Origin: Candidatus Obscuribacter sp.
Lineage (GTDB): Bacteria; Cyanobacteriota; Vampirovibrionia; Obscuribacterales; Obscuribacteraceae
Direction of reading: 5' to 3'
NCBI GenBank assembly: GCA_021772095.1
Contig: JADYXR010000141.1
Span: 1-56,312, forward strand
DNA: 56,312 nucleotides
A program made the position numbers and the translations under genes. The first letter of the stretch is position 1; every line of letters starts with the position of its first letter. The notes beneath the pieces are model-generated. The model ran no database searches. It was not told the DNA's origin and saw nothing but the letters and a program-made list of their open reading frames with translations. Positions 43,243 to 51,885 of this stretch are shown here, piece by piece.

Positions 43243-43845
43243 ATAGTTTCATTGTCCTGTGTTCCGGTCGGTCTTCGGTTGAAGAGGAGCTCAATTCCTG
43301 GTGGTGCCTGTCGGGCTTCGAAAAGAACGGCTTTTGAACAGGGTATTGTCGACCCAGCCAGCTTCAGCACAGTTTCATGAAAGATCACTTCTTCTGCGAT
43401 TTTGATGCGTCACTAGTTTTGAAAGTGCCACCACTAAAGGTGGCAGTGCCTCGGTAAAATTTATATTGCAAACGGGCTCATTCTGTAAGTCCAAAGCCCT
43501 AAAGCAGCAATCTCAAGCAAAACAAATAACGGAGCGAGTTGAATCATTTTGTTCCGCCTTTCTTGAATGGCACCAGATGGGTAGATAGATCGAGCCGGCC
43601 AACTGAGAATAATGCACGAGCGTCTTTTTGTTTAGTAGACTAATGCGAATCTTTCTAAAGTGACAGTGCAGTTAATAACTTGAGTAAAGATTTTTAAACC
43701 GGTGTGTAAAAAAAACATCTCTGGGCCTTCTTCGGAGATTTGCCATGTATTCGTTCCATTTCACTCCTCCCCGGGCATCTAAAATAGAGCGACAGAATTT
43801 TGCTTGAGGATCTATAGACCAAAATGTTAGAGGAATGAGTTAACC

Positions 43846-45084
43846 ATGCAAACGAAGCGACGATCAATCCTGCTGCTGTGTCTCGTGTCGATTTTGACAA
43901 TCGGGCAGGTTCGGGCCGATGAATCTGGCCCTTCCACTCAGGCTGTTCGGCTGTATCAAACTGGGAAGTACCAACAGGCGCTGCCGCTTTTCAAACAAGC
44001 GGTCAAAGAAAAACCGCAAGATGCAAACTCGCTCTTCTATTATGGTCTTACTCTGCACCGACTCGGTCAAGTTGCCGCCGCCAGACAGGTGTACAACAAG
44101 GTGATCGGATATTTTCCTGGCTCGCCGGCTGCCAGACAAGCCATGGGAATTATTCTCCAGCCCGGTCAGACGCGCGCGACCAGTGGACAGTCGACCGCAG
44201 TACGCGCGACCACTGGACTGGCAACGTCGTCCGCAAGCAGCACTGGTGCCGCTTCTTACCTTTCGTCTCTGCCCTCGGAATCGAGAGTGTACTTCAAGAA
44301 AGAAGGGAACGCATTGATGGTGGACGCTGAAGTAAACAACAGGCGCATCGCAATGGTTTTTGATACGGGAGCGGAAGTTTGCGCATTTGGTAAGAACCAT
44401 TTGAGAGAACTGGGCATTCAAGTGCCACAGGGACGCCCGACAGGATATGCCATGGGCGTCGGAGATGGAGGAAAGATTCCAACCTGGGAAATGAACGTAG
44501 ATTTGAAACTGGGTAGCATTTATCGCAAAAATTTGCCAATCTCCGTTCAGGATAACCTCCCCGGAGAACCACTTCTCGGGCAGACCTTCTTCAATGACTT
44601 TCACTACACAATCGACAATGGTGCCAATTCCATTCACTTCGTCACCAAACAGAGTCCGCGAGCACCGGTTGTCGCATCGAGGGGCTATTCACCGTCGGCA
44701 TCGACCGCGGATAGATACTCAGTGCCCTTTACCAAGGTCGGCAACGAGATGGTTGTCGTAGCAGATGTTAACGGCAAGCCAATCAGAATGATCTTCGATA
44801 CGGGAGCGTCGGCAACGGTTTTCACACATGAAAGTATCCGTCAGTTGGGCATCTCCATCCCTGAGGACGCAGAGCAGGAGCACCATGTTGGTATCGCTGG
44901 CGATACCGCAGGAGTTGGCTTTGCGGTCTCAAGAATGCGGCTCGGTCCCATCGATAAATCCTCCTTTCGAATCAGCGTCATTCAAGGACTGACAGGTTAT
45001 CCGCTATTGGGTCAAACATTCTATGGCGACTGGCAATACAGCATTGATAACGCAGCAGGAATGATTCGTTTCGTGCGCAGGTAG
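43846..45084 (+). CDS. Secreted TPR protein with two tandem retropepsin-like aspartic protease domains
   Basis: A 412-residue protein with a signal peptide ending near GQVRA. Residues about 30-100 form TPRs (AVRLYQTGKYQQALPLFKQA, FYYGLTLHRLGQVAAARQVY). Two copies of a clan AA aspartic protease domain follow. Domain 1 has VFDTGAEV with D173 and ends in LLGQTFFNDFHYTIDNG; domain 2 has IFDTGASA with D318 and ends in LLGQTFYGDWQYSIDNA. Retropepsins work as dimers in which each chain gives one DTG, so the two domains could pair within one chain. Both catalytic Asp are kept. It is probably periplasmic or extracellular. A terminator lies 110 bp downstream, so it seems monocistronic. Confidence 0.88.
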   Translation: MQTKRRSILLLCLVSILTIGQVRADESGPSTQAVRLYQTGKYQQALPLFKQAVKEKPQDANSLFYYGLTLHRLGQVAAARQVYNKVIGYFPGSPAARQAMGIILQPGQTRATSGQSTAVRATTGLATSSASSTGAASYLSSLPSESRVYFKKEGNALMVDAEVNNRRIAMVFDTGAEVCAFGKNHLRELGIQVPQGRPTGYAMGVGDGGKIPTWEMNVDLKLGSIYRKNLPISVQDNLPGEPLLGQTFFNDFHYTIDNGANSIHFVTKQSPRAPVVASRGYSPSASTADRYSVPFTKVGNEMVVVADVNGKPIRMIFDTGASATVFTHESIRQLGISIPEDAEQEHHVGIAGDTAGVGFAVSRMRLGPIDKSSFRISVIQGLTGYPLLGQTFYGDWQYSIDNAAGMIRFVRR

Positions 45085-45190
45085 AGCAGTCCTTTCGAGC
45101 AAGATATCCGTCACGCAAAGCAGCGGTTAACCAATTTAACCTAATAGTTTGAAGAACGAAAACTTCGACGAAATGAGATCAATCGATAGC

Positions 45191-45233
45191 AACCAAAGAG
45201 ACGCCAGGCCATCAGCCTGGCGTTTGGTTTTAA
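45191..45233 (+). terminator. Intrinsic terminator of the retropepsin gene
   Basis: ACGCCAGGC (45201-45209) pairs with GCCTGGCGT (45215-45223) around CATCA. AACCAA before and TTGGTT after extend the stem past a small bulge, and the T-rich sequence TTGGTTTTAAT follows. Confidence 0.75.
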
Positions 45234-45257
45234 TGCTCAACTTTTTCCTAATTGAAG

Positions 45258-45291
45258 TTGCAACGTTATTGCAACCTTAATCGACCATCAT
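45258..45291 (+). promoter_or_regulatory. TTGCAAC tandem box upstream of the EF-hand gene
   Basis: TTGCAAC-GTTA-TTGCAAC (45258-45275) is an exact 7-mer repeat with an 11-bp period; CATCAT (45286-45291) is a weak -10 candidate. The box is nearly identical to the one at 51817 and similar to the one at 53993. It lies 104 bp before the ATG. Confidence 0.55.
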
Positions 45292-45378
45292 TGGTGCATC
45301 AGGCATCAGCCAGGTGTTTCTCGGCAATTTCGCCGATGTTGCTAGCGGAGAAGAGGTCCATGGCGGACAGGGGGATAG

Positions 45379-46815
45379 ATGGTAGAAAGAGCAGGAGATG
45401 CTGGTAACAAAGCCAGCACTGAGCACGACAAAGCAGTAATTACTACCGACAGTTTAGATAGTTTCAGACTCGCGCTAACTAGAGACGACTTTACCAACAT
45501 CGACACCGATGAAAACAACAGGTTATCGGCGACTGAACTCCGCACCAGTAGCGAGAGTGGCTCACTGTCTGCGAATAAGCAAACTGCTGTTGACGGTTTT
45601 CTTTCCTTCCTGGACAAGCAGCCTGTCAACACACTGGACGACGACCGTGAGGTTCGTCGAGTTATACCAAGCTGGCAGACCGCCGATTTTGCCGCGTCAC
45701 GAATGAGCAGTTTGGATTTCGGAACGCTCGATAAGGATGGAGACAAAGTTCTATCGAAGGGCGAATTGACATCAGGCAAAGACAACATCGATGTGACTAG
45801 TTCAGGGAAATTTGCCGCCGAACTTTTCTTGAACCTGCTCGATGGGAATGTGACCGATGCTCGCGGAATAGTGCGCCGCGATACTGTTAACGACTTTACC
45901 AAACTCGATCCACGTTTCAAGAATAAAACTGAAGCTCAACTGGATCAGCTATCGATGGAAGGGACCGCAACCGAAAAAGTTCGTGCTCTCGATGAAAACA
46001 TCACACGCAACGATTATCGTTTTGACTCGCGCGACGTAGAAGAGAGTGTGAAGTCGACGATCCTTTTGCAAAAGGCATTGAAGGAAAATCGAGACCTGGA
46101 CGAAGGTGCTGATGGAAAGCCAGAACTCGGTAACACTCCGTTGACGGAGCAACGACGCTTGCTATTTCATAATGCTATTGCAAAGGACCTTAATACGATT
46201 GGCGCGCAGGTAGTTCGCAATGTGTATAAAACTGAACTTCTCGAATCAACTGGACAGCACGAGGCTGCTATCAAAGCTGGCGAAGAGGCTGTGAAAAGCG
46301 CGGATGGACTGACCAAATCTTATTCCGGTGACGGATGGAAAACGACTATCGCGGAGCTTGTGAAAACTGAACGTGATCTGCTTCAAAAAGATAGCGGGAG
46401 CATGAGACTTGAAGATCGCTCTAAAACAGAGGATCAAAAGATCCGCGCAAATATGTCGGCGACTGCCGATCAATTGAACCGAATGCTGTCTCTGCCAGCC
46501 ACAACTCGCGCAGGTCTTGCTCGGCAGCTCCTGGGCTTTCAGCTGGACGAGTTTCAACTCGGCAAAGGCGTTAAGTTTGACACCAATAGCTCGATGTTCA
46601 ATCCAAAACGTGCAGAAGAGTTGCATTCCGAAGGGAAAAAATACATTACCGAAAACTTCGAAATTACTCCATCAGAGTTTAGTGGCCACAATGTGACTTC
46701 TCTTTTCGGAGGAGCCTGGAAAGTTATCGATCCGAAATCTCAGTACAATTTCTATCAGGACAGAAACAACAATGGAAAGTCAGATTTGATTGAACGGATC
46801 AAGGGTTTGAAATAG
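45379..46815 (+). CDS. EF-hand calcium-binding protein, cytoplasmic or non-classically exported
   Basis: A 478-residue hydrophilic protein without signal peptide. Two canonical EF-hand loops lie near the N-terminus: DTDENNRLSATE (42-53) and DKDGDKVLSKGE (118-129). A dockerin-like loop, DRNNNGKSDLIE, lies at 461-472 next to the C-terminus. The middle is helical and charged and carries no domain I recognise. AGGGGG lies just before the ATG. The gene has the same type of upstream box as the hypothetical genes at 51886 and 54058, so the three may be co-regulated. It is similar in style to the calpain-like EF-hand protein but has no visible protease motif. Confidence 0.78.
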   Translation: MVERAGDAGNKASTEHDKAVITTDSLDSFRLALTRDDFTNIDTDENNRLSATELRTSSESGSLSANKQTAVDGFLSFLDKQPVNTLDDDREVRRVIPSWQTADFAASRMSSLDFGTLDKDGDKVLSKGELTSGKDNIDVTSSGKFAAELFLNLLDGNVTDARGIVRRDTVNDFTKLDPRFKNKTEAQLDQLSMEGTATEKVRALDENITRNDYRFDSRDVEESVKSTILLQKALKENRDLDEGADGKPELGNTPLTEQRRLLFHNAIAKDLNTIGAQVVRNVYKTELLESTGQHEAAIKAGEEAVKSADGLTKSYSGDGWKTTIAELVKTERDLLQKDSGSMRLEDRSKTEDQKIRANMSATADQLNRMLSLPATTRAGLARQLLGFQLDEFQLGKGVKFDTNSSMFNPKRAEELHSEGKKYITENFEITPSEFSGHNVTSLFGGAWKVIDPKSQYNFYQDRNNNGKSDLIERIKGLK

Positions 46816-46896
46816 TCAAAGTGGCGACTGTAATGGCTATGTCTTGGGTTGTGTGGTAGAAATAATTCTGCATAATTTGTAGTCAGTTGATTTTTA

Positions 46897-46935
46897 GTGT
46901 GACGTCACGATGACGTCACACTCGTGCCATATCAT
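46897..46935 (+). promoter_or_regulatory. Double TGACGTCA site plus -10 box for the metalloprotease gene
   Basis: Two exact copies of the palindromic octamer TGACGTCA (46900-46907 and 46911-46918) are spaced 11 bp apart, and the flanks extend them into an 11-bp perfect inverted repeat about CGA (46897-46921). TATCAT (46930-46935) follows after 11 bp. It is a candidate activator or repressor site with one-helical-turn spacing. Confidence 0.5.
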
Positions 46936-46988
46936 TCTAGAATCCCAAAATTTATTCATGGGATCCCCGCTCGCTCACTTACTAACAA

Positions 46989-48203
46989 ATGACAGACAAA
47001 GCCCGTGTTACCGACGTCAGTCCTGCTGCGGCACCACAAACTCATTCGGATAATTTTGACCGAACCGAACTGTTTAGCAGCTTCGGACAAACGGCTCGTG
47101 AACAGAGTTCTACCGACACGACAAGAAACGGTGCAGACAGCGTCGGCACAATTTCTTCGGACCAACAATTCAACCAAACAGACGCCACTGATAGCAATTC
47201 TTTTCAGACAAACCAAAACGATAGACAGAATGGTGAACACGCAAAAGATGCTAGCCTGCGTTCAGATGCTAGTGGCGACAGTCAATCACTCGATGTGCCG
47301 AATGTGTTCGAAGAACTTGGATTAACTCGCGGTCTATCAAGTCGGGGCGACGCAAAACAACCTTCTGAAGGCAATGCCAATAACGATCGCTCGCCACTAA
47401 AAATAGCAGAACAGCCGCTTCCGACAATTGCGTTCTTTGATTCCGCAAGCGCAAGCGCGAGCATATCGAGCAGAATCGATGTTGCACTACAAAAAAATAA
47501 AGCGCGAGATCACCAGCCAGGCAACCTCAGGAACCAGCCCGATAACAGGCGGGGCGATCGGATAGAAACGAGACCAGACCTTGAAAGCGCAAAACCACCG
47601 GGCGGTCTGCAGGTTGAAAATCTTGGAGCCTCGAAAGAATTTGCCGCCAGGGTTCAGAAACAAATCGGTAGCCTGACACCAGATGCACGTTCTGCCCTTG
47701 AAAAAAGTGGAGTTGAAATTATTGCGACAGACAAACTCACGTCGGTGCGACCAGATTTGAAGGGCCAAGAACCTTACAATCAGTCAGGATCGACTTACGA
47801 AAATTTGGATGGTTTCTATCTTCCAAATTCCAAATCGGTGGTAATCGCAGAAAGCCGACAAGATAAAGCAGGAAAAACTGTGCCTAATGATCGCGTAGAA
47901 GGCGTGTTCAAGCACGAAGTTGGCCACGCCCTCGACGCCAGCCTTGGAAATTTCTCGCAGAAACCAGAGTTTGTTGAGGCTCACAAAAAAGATACAGAGA
48001 ATCTCAATGCCTTCGACAAGGGCATGTTTGGCTACCTTATCGGATCGAAGGATGGCGATGGCAAGCCAGAAACATTTGCAGAAGTCTGGGGCGCGCTCAA
48101 TGGCGCCAGTTCCGATCCCCGAGAAACCAACAGGATCCTGCAAAAATTTCCTAACGTAGCCAATCTGATCAAGCAAGAACTTCCCAAGTTCATCAAAAAA
48201 TAA
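46989..48203 (+). CDS. HExxH metalloprotease-like protein resembling anthrax lethal-factor catalytic domains
   Basis: A 404-residue protein without signal peptide. The first 200 residues are Gln/Asn/Ser/Asp-rich and disordered. The C-terminal 180 residues contain GFYLPNSKSVVIAES, then the zinc motif HEVGHALD (H309, E310, H313, with D316), and later PETFAEVWGAL with E365 as a possible third ligand. This order resembles the ATLF-like (peptidase M34, lethal factor/Pro-Pro endopeptidase) family: a strand with Y-x-P, then HExxHxxD, then E-x-F-A-E. Substrate is unknown. No clear ribosome-binding site is seen. It converges with exoprotein paralogue 4. Assignment to the HExxH clan is firm; the lethal-factor-like subfamily is less sure. 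Confidence 0.8.
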   Translation: MTDKARVTDVSPAAAPQTHSDNFDRTELFSSFGQTAREQSSTDTTRNGADSVGTISSDQQFNQTDATDSNSFQTNQNDRQNGEHAKDASLRSDASGDSQSLDVPNVFEELGLTRGLSSRGDAKQPSEGNANNDRSPLKIAEQPLPTIAFFDSASASASISSRIDVALQKNKARDHQPGNLRNQPDNRRGDRIETRPDLESAKPPGGLQVENLGASKEFAARVQKQIGSLTPDARSALEKSGVEIIATDKLTSVRPDLKGQEPYNQSGSTYENLDGFYLPNSKSVVIAESRQDKAGKTVPNDRVEGVFKHEVGHALDASLGNFSQKPEFVEAHKKDTENLNAFDKGMFGYLIGSKDGDGKPETFAEVWGALNGASSDPRETNRILQKFPNVANLIKQELPKFIKK

Positions 48204-48305
48204 GTCCAGTGCATTTCTCCTGCCTCAGTCACCATATCCAGTGTTTGGGAAATTGACAGAAAATGGTTGATTGGTGCGGACTGATTTATCTTTCGAACTA
48301 TAGAC

Positions 48306-51300
48306 TTAGTTGTTATTGGTTCTCAGAGTCACTGGTTCGTTTGCGCCGAATGTGAGGTTGCTCGCGTTGCCACCATTGTTTACCAACAGCTGGGAGCCCG
48401 CACCTCCGTCGAAGACGGTTCCTGCAACCGATTGGAGACCCGAGCCGGTCAGTACGACGTTGCCCTGAACAATCAGTCCGGGCGGTGTCTGCATTGGGGT
48501 AGCAGTTGCTAGACCAAGTGAAATTGAAATGTTCGCCGCTGTTCTAGTTATGATGTTGTTATTGATCGCAATTCTACCTGCCTTATCGATATTGGCGATC
48601 GTTACTGCGCCACCGGACGACAGTTGTTGATTGAGTTCCAGTGAACCGGAGCTTACCGCGAGCACTACGTCACCAGAGTTTTGAACTGGCGAGCCAAAGA
48701 ACAAAACTTTCTTGGTACCACTGGCTATTACTTCCAGGTTGACGCTCGCTCTTGTGTCTAAGAAAGTTATGTTTTTCTTTGATGAAACGTTCAAGTACGC
48801 GGATCCGCCGAGTGCTTGAGCTCGGATAGTGCTGAATTGTGTTCCACTACCTAAGTCGAGCGGGGTAATCGATGCAGTACCGATATTCAATGCCGCGATT
48901 AGATCGAGCTGTCCGTCTACTTTAATACCTGAAACCGTCGACTGTTCAATAGAGCCGGTTAGTGACCTGAAACCGGCGTTGTCGGCCACTACTTCCGAAA
49001 ATGCTCCAAGTTGACTTCCGCTGACGGAAAATCCTTGCGCCGTGATGGCACCACTGGCAGTGATTGTTCGACCGATTCCCAGCACGGTTACTTCGGCTTT
49101 TGTTGCGTTGATGGTGGTAATGTTAGTCGTGCCGATTCCGTCAAGTCCAATATTAGCAATGGTACCGCCGGCGAAGGCAGTCAAGCTTGGAGTTATTACA
49201 TTGACAGCGTCATCTGCTAATCCCAGATTGCCATTAGCTACGAGCTCGACCAAAGAGGCTGACTCAATCGGAGCGATAACGCCACTATCGAGAATGTCGC
49301 CTCCGGCGAACAGAGTTATCACACCTCCAGCCGTGACACCGCCGTGGATGGTCAGATCTTCGCCCGACAACAGTCCGATTTGGTTACCGGCATTGAGTTC
49401 CGTATTTACGAAAATTCTGGACTTACTATTCAATTTACTGGAAGCAACCAGCGAGGCGGAGCCTTTGACTCCATTGGCGTCGTAAGTCACGTCTTGACCT
49501 TTCACACTCGATTCTATCCCTGCTGTCGTTGCGATAATTGTGCCTGTCTGGGTAGTGGCACCACTGGCGGTGAGGGTTCCGGTTCTAATCGCAAAACTCG
49601 GGGACTTGGCGGCGGCGGCGATTAGTTGGATGTTTCCGTTATTGCCGGTGCCAGTGCCGCCTGTGTTCACAATGGCATTTCCGAGGTCAATCGTTCCGGC
49701 GGATTTACCTTCAAGTCCTTTTCCGTCAAACGCAAACATTTGAACATCTCCGCCGTTTGTATTTGCACCAGGGGTGATGGCGTGTGCCAACACTGAGGAA
49801 ACTCCGGAGAGGGTTATATTTCCGCCTGTCTTAGACGCTTTCCCGGACAGAGAAACGGCACCTGCGCCGGTCAGATCGCCATTGCTGAGCGTTGATTTAT
49901 TGGTACCGCCTTGATTGTTGAAGTCCGCTCCGGCTATTAGTGTGATGTCGAAACCTGTCGTGGTGGCATCGCCCGCTTGAATAACCACGCCAGAACCGGT
50001 GATGTTGCCGGATGCGACGATAACCAGATTCTCGGCGTCCGTTAAATTACCGTCGATTAAGATGCTGCCTGCGGTATTGAAATATGTCGGGTCACCTGTC
50101 AGGCAGCTATAGCCGATTTTAAGCAAATCAGTGCTTGCTGTGAGGTGGGCCGCGTTGCCGGTTTGTGAAACTATGCCGGTGAGCTGGTTGACGTCGACAG
50201 TTGCTGTTCCCTGCCCTGCATGCATGTTGAACTGTTTGCTGAAGAGGTCACCGCCAACGATCGTGCTGTTCCCTTCGCCGGTGTAAACGCTGTCTCTCAG
50301 ATTGATCGCGCCGTGGAGCGCGCTAATTGTGCCCCGACGATTGTCGACTACAAGCACTGCATCAGGCGCGTTCAAATTTACGTGTCCACTCGCCGAGCTT
50401 ATCGAGCCACGGTTGTTTATGTTCGGCGCTGCTAAACCAACATCGTCGGCCGCGCTGATTGAACCGTAATTGGTGACTGCGTCTCCAGCTGTCAGTGTCA
50501 GTCCCGATGTTGATGTGATCGTACCGGCGTTATTCAAATTTCCGGCCGCATCGAGTGTCAGATCGACTGTAGAGGCTATTGTCGCTCCTATGTAGTTGTT
50601 GATGTCGTCCGCTCGAATCGCTCCGCTGCGAGCGCTTCCGCTTGAAGAAGCCAGAACCGTTCCAAAATTGTCCAGGTTGCCGAGCAATTTGAAATCGGAT
50701 CCTCTGGAGAAGTCACCATCGATAGTGACATTATCTGCGACCACAAAATTCGCTGCACGCATAGCGTCTTTTGGTCCGGTTATGGCATCAAGATCTACAT
50801 TGCCGCCGGTGGCTCGACCGACGCGATCGAGCAACAGTTTTTGACCACTACCTGCAAGTGCTTGTTTCACCGCGATATATTCCGCCGCCGTAACCTGGCT
50901 TCCGGCGCTTAACGTCTTGGTTTGATCGCCTACTGAAATTTGAACTGACGCGGCTTCGTTAAACAGGTTTCGGCCTAGAGTGATATTCTTGCTGTTGGAT
51001 GTGAGGTCGAGATCCAGTCCACCTCTCAGTTTTGCGATTTCACCTTGAGTATCGACTTGTCTTGTGCGAGTGCTGAATTGGCGAATAAGCGCATTATTGT
51101 TCAGGTTGTTGACGTTGAGCCTGGCACCGTGCTGAACATTGACGGGCTGTGCGGTCAGGTCAACCGAGTTGCGAACCTCGACGCGGTTTCGACCTGCGTT
51201 GCCGTAATTCTCTTTGTACAGCGCTCGGACCGCATGTCTGTCGATGTCCGGCCTCTGTTGGCGAAATTCTCTGAAGCTAGTGCTGTCGTTGTGTGCCGCA

Positions 51301-51386
51301 AAAGCAGCGCAGCTAGTGGCGATGAGCAGCGTTCCTGCTAAAAGTGCTGCAGATTTTGCCGAGCGGATCTGGTTGTGACCGTTCAT
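48306..51386 (-). CDS. Secreted beta-solenoid exoprotein, paralogue 4 (short form)
   Basis: A 1026-residue protein closely parallel to paralogue 1: signal peptide (SAALLAGTLLIATSCAAFAA), post-signal motif SFREFRQQRPDIDRHAVRALYK, shared N-terminal domain (GGLDLDLTSNSKNITLGRNLF, TAAEYIAVKQALAG, NVDLDAI, DFKLLGNLDNFGTV) and the same downstream order (NLRDSVYTGEGNSTIVGGDL, KIGYSCLTGDPTYFNTAG). One degenerate long module is present (ENLVIVASGNI), and the FecR-like C-terminal domain is missing. GAGGT lies ten bases before the ATG. It is separated from the other three paralogues by about 8 kb of unrelated genes. Confidence 0.8.
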   Translation of the reverse strand: MNGHNQIRSAKSAALLAGTLLIATSCAAFAAHNDSTSFREFRQQRPDIDRHAVRALYKENYGNAGRNRVEVRNSVDLTAQPVNVQHGARLNVNNLNNNALIRQFSTRTRQVDTQGEIAKLRGGLDLDLTSNSKNITLGRNLFNEAASVQISVGDQTKTLSAGSQVTAAEYIAVKQALAGSGQKLLLDRVGRATGGNVDLDAITGPKDAMRAANFVVADNVTIDGDFSRGSDFKLLGNLDNFGTVLASSSGSARSGAIRADDINNYIGATIASTVDLTLDAAGNLNNAGTITSTSGLTLTAGDAVTNYGSISAADDVGLAAPNINNRGSISSASGHVNLNAPDAVLVVDNRRGTISALHGAINLRDSVYTGEGNSTIVGGDLFSKQFNMHAGQGTATVDVNQLTGIVSQTGNAAHLTASTDLLKIGYSCLTGDPTYFNTAGSILIDGNLTDAENLVIVASGNITGSGVVIQAGDATTTGFDITLIAGADFNNQGGTNKSTLSNGDLTGAGAVSLSGKASKTGGNITLSGVSSVLAHAITPGANTNGGDVQMFAFDGKGLEGKSAGTIDLGNAIVNTGGTGTGNNGNIQLIAAAAKSPSFAIRTGTLTASGATTQTGTIIATTAGIESSVKGQDVTYDANGVKGSASLVASSKLNSKSRIFVNTELNAGNQIGLLSGEDLTIHGGVTAGGVITLFAGGDILDSGVIAPIESASLVELVANGNLGLADDAVNVITPSLTAFAGGTIANIGLDGIGTTNITTINATKAEVTVLGIGRTITASGAITAQGFSVSGSQLGAFSEVVADNAGFRSLTGSIEQSTVSGIKVDGQLDLIAALNIGTASITPLDLGSGTQFSTIRAQALGGSAYLNVSSKKNITFLDTRASVNLEVIASGTKKVLFFGSPVQNSGDVVLAVSSGSLELNQQLSSGGAVTIANIDKAGRIAINNNIITRTAANISISLGLATATPMQTPPGLIVQGNVVLTGSGLQSVAGTVFDGGAGSQLLVNNGGNASNLTFGANEPVTLRTNNN

Positions 51387-51547
51387 AAAAGCGTGACCTC
51401 AGGATATGTTGTGAAACAAGCAATTCCAGGAGGTGAGTGCTTGCAGGGGACCTTTAAATGGGCAGAGCCTATCATGAATCCAATGGCACATTCCAGTAGA
51501 GTTTAGTAAGTTAAGTAGTGCTTTAGCCAAAAAAGCTCAATCGAGCT

Positions 51548-51703
51548 ATGACACTAGATCGACATCTGAGTGAGGCGGTACATTTCAGAGGTGAATCGTT
51601 TGAAGCCTTAGGCAAGAAAGATCAAGCACAAAAGGATCTGGCGAGTGTTCGGGCTCTGGGATATAAACCAGGTGAACCGTTTGTTTATACAGTGACTAAA
51701 TAA
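51548..51703 (+). pseudogene. TPR gene remnant (51 codons)
   Basis: The product contains one TPR-like helix pair (LSEAVHFRGESFEALGKKDQ, then AQKDLASVRALGYKP) typical of the last repeat of a longer TPR protein, followed by GEPFVYTVTK and a stop. A stop codon lies eight codons upstream, no ribosome-binding site is seen, and there is no N-terminal part. It is most likely the 3' end of a lost gene, in the 466-bp gap between paralogue 4 and the next plus-strand gene. Confidence 0.5.
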
Positions 51704-51816
51704 CCTAAATGGTTGCGCGAGCGAGAGGGCTAAGGTTGCTTCGGAGCGCAGAACAGAATTGGCGAAAAAAACTTGATGAATCGGACAAGGCGTTTCGCAG
51801 TCGCCCATTTTCGGAG

Positions 51817-51849
51817 TTGCAACGTAATTGCAACCTTGTTCCGTAAATA
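51817..51849 (+). promoter_or_regulatory. TTGCAAC tandem box upstream of a hypothetical gene
   Basis: TTGCAAC-GTAA-TTGCAAC (51817-51834) repeats with an 11-bp period; TAAATA (51844-51849) is a -10 candidate nine bases later. It differs from the box at 45258 by a single base over the 18-bp core. The preferred ATG is 36 bases after the -10. Confidence 0.6.
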
Positions 51850-51885
51850 TAGGTGCAGTCAAAACTTCAACAAGGTCTGTACTAT

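Larger units (their letters stand above)
42673..43845. other. Gene-poor stretch of about 1.2 kb
   Basis: No convincing intact gene is present. It holds a possible gene remnant (42887-43084, minus), a palindrome (43169-43184), a strong hairpin (43210-43242) and a weaker hairpin (43426-43445: TGCCACC and GGTGGCA around ACTAAA). On the minus strand a run of eight T residues near 43710 follows a poor stem. The DNA 3' of 43450 is AT-richer and otherwise featureless up to the retropepsin gene. Confidence 0.6.

Noticed and set aside
43690..43740. Possible minus-strand terminator before a run of eight T residues
   Set aside because: The stem is only 5 bp with a 13-base loop and no minus-strand gene lies upstream of it.
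43864..44637. A 257-codon minus-strand frame overlapping the retropepsin gene
   Set aside because: The plus-strand gene has a signal peptide, TPRs and two catalytic domains; the opposite frame has no motif.
18683..51386. Calling the exoproteins autotransporters or two-partner-secretion haemagglutinins
   Set aside because: No C-terminal beta-barrel, no TpsB-like transporter gene and no clear TPS-domain motif are visible, so only beta-solenoid exoprotein is supported.
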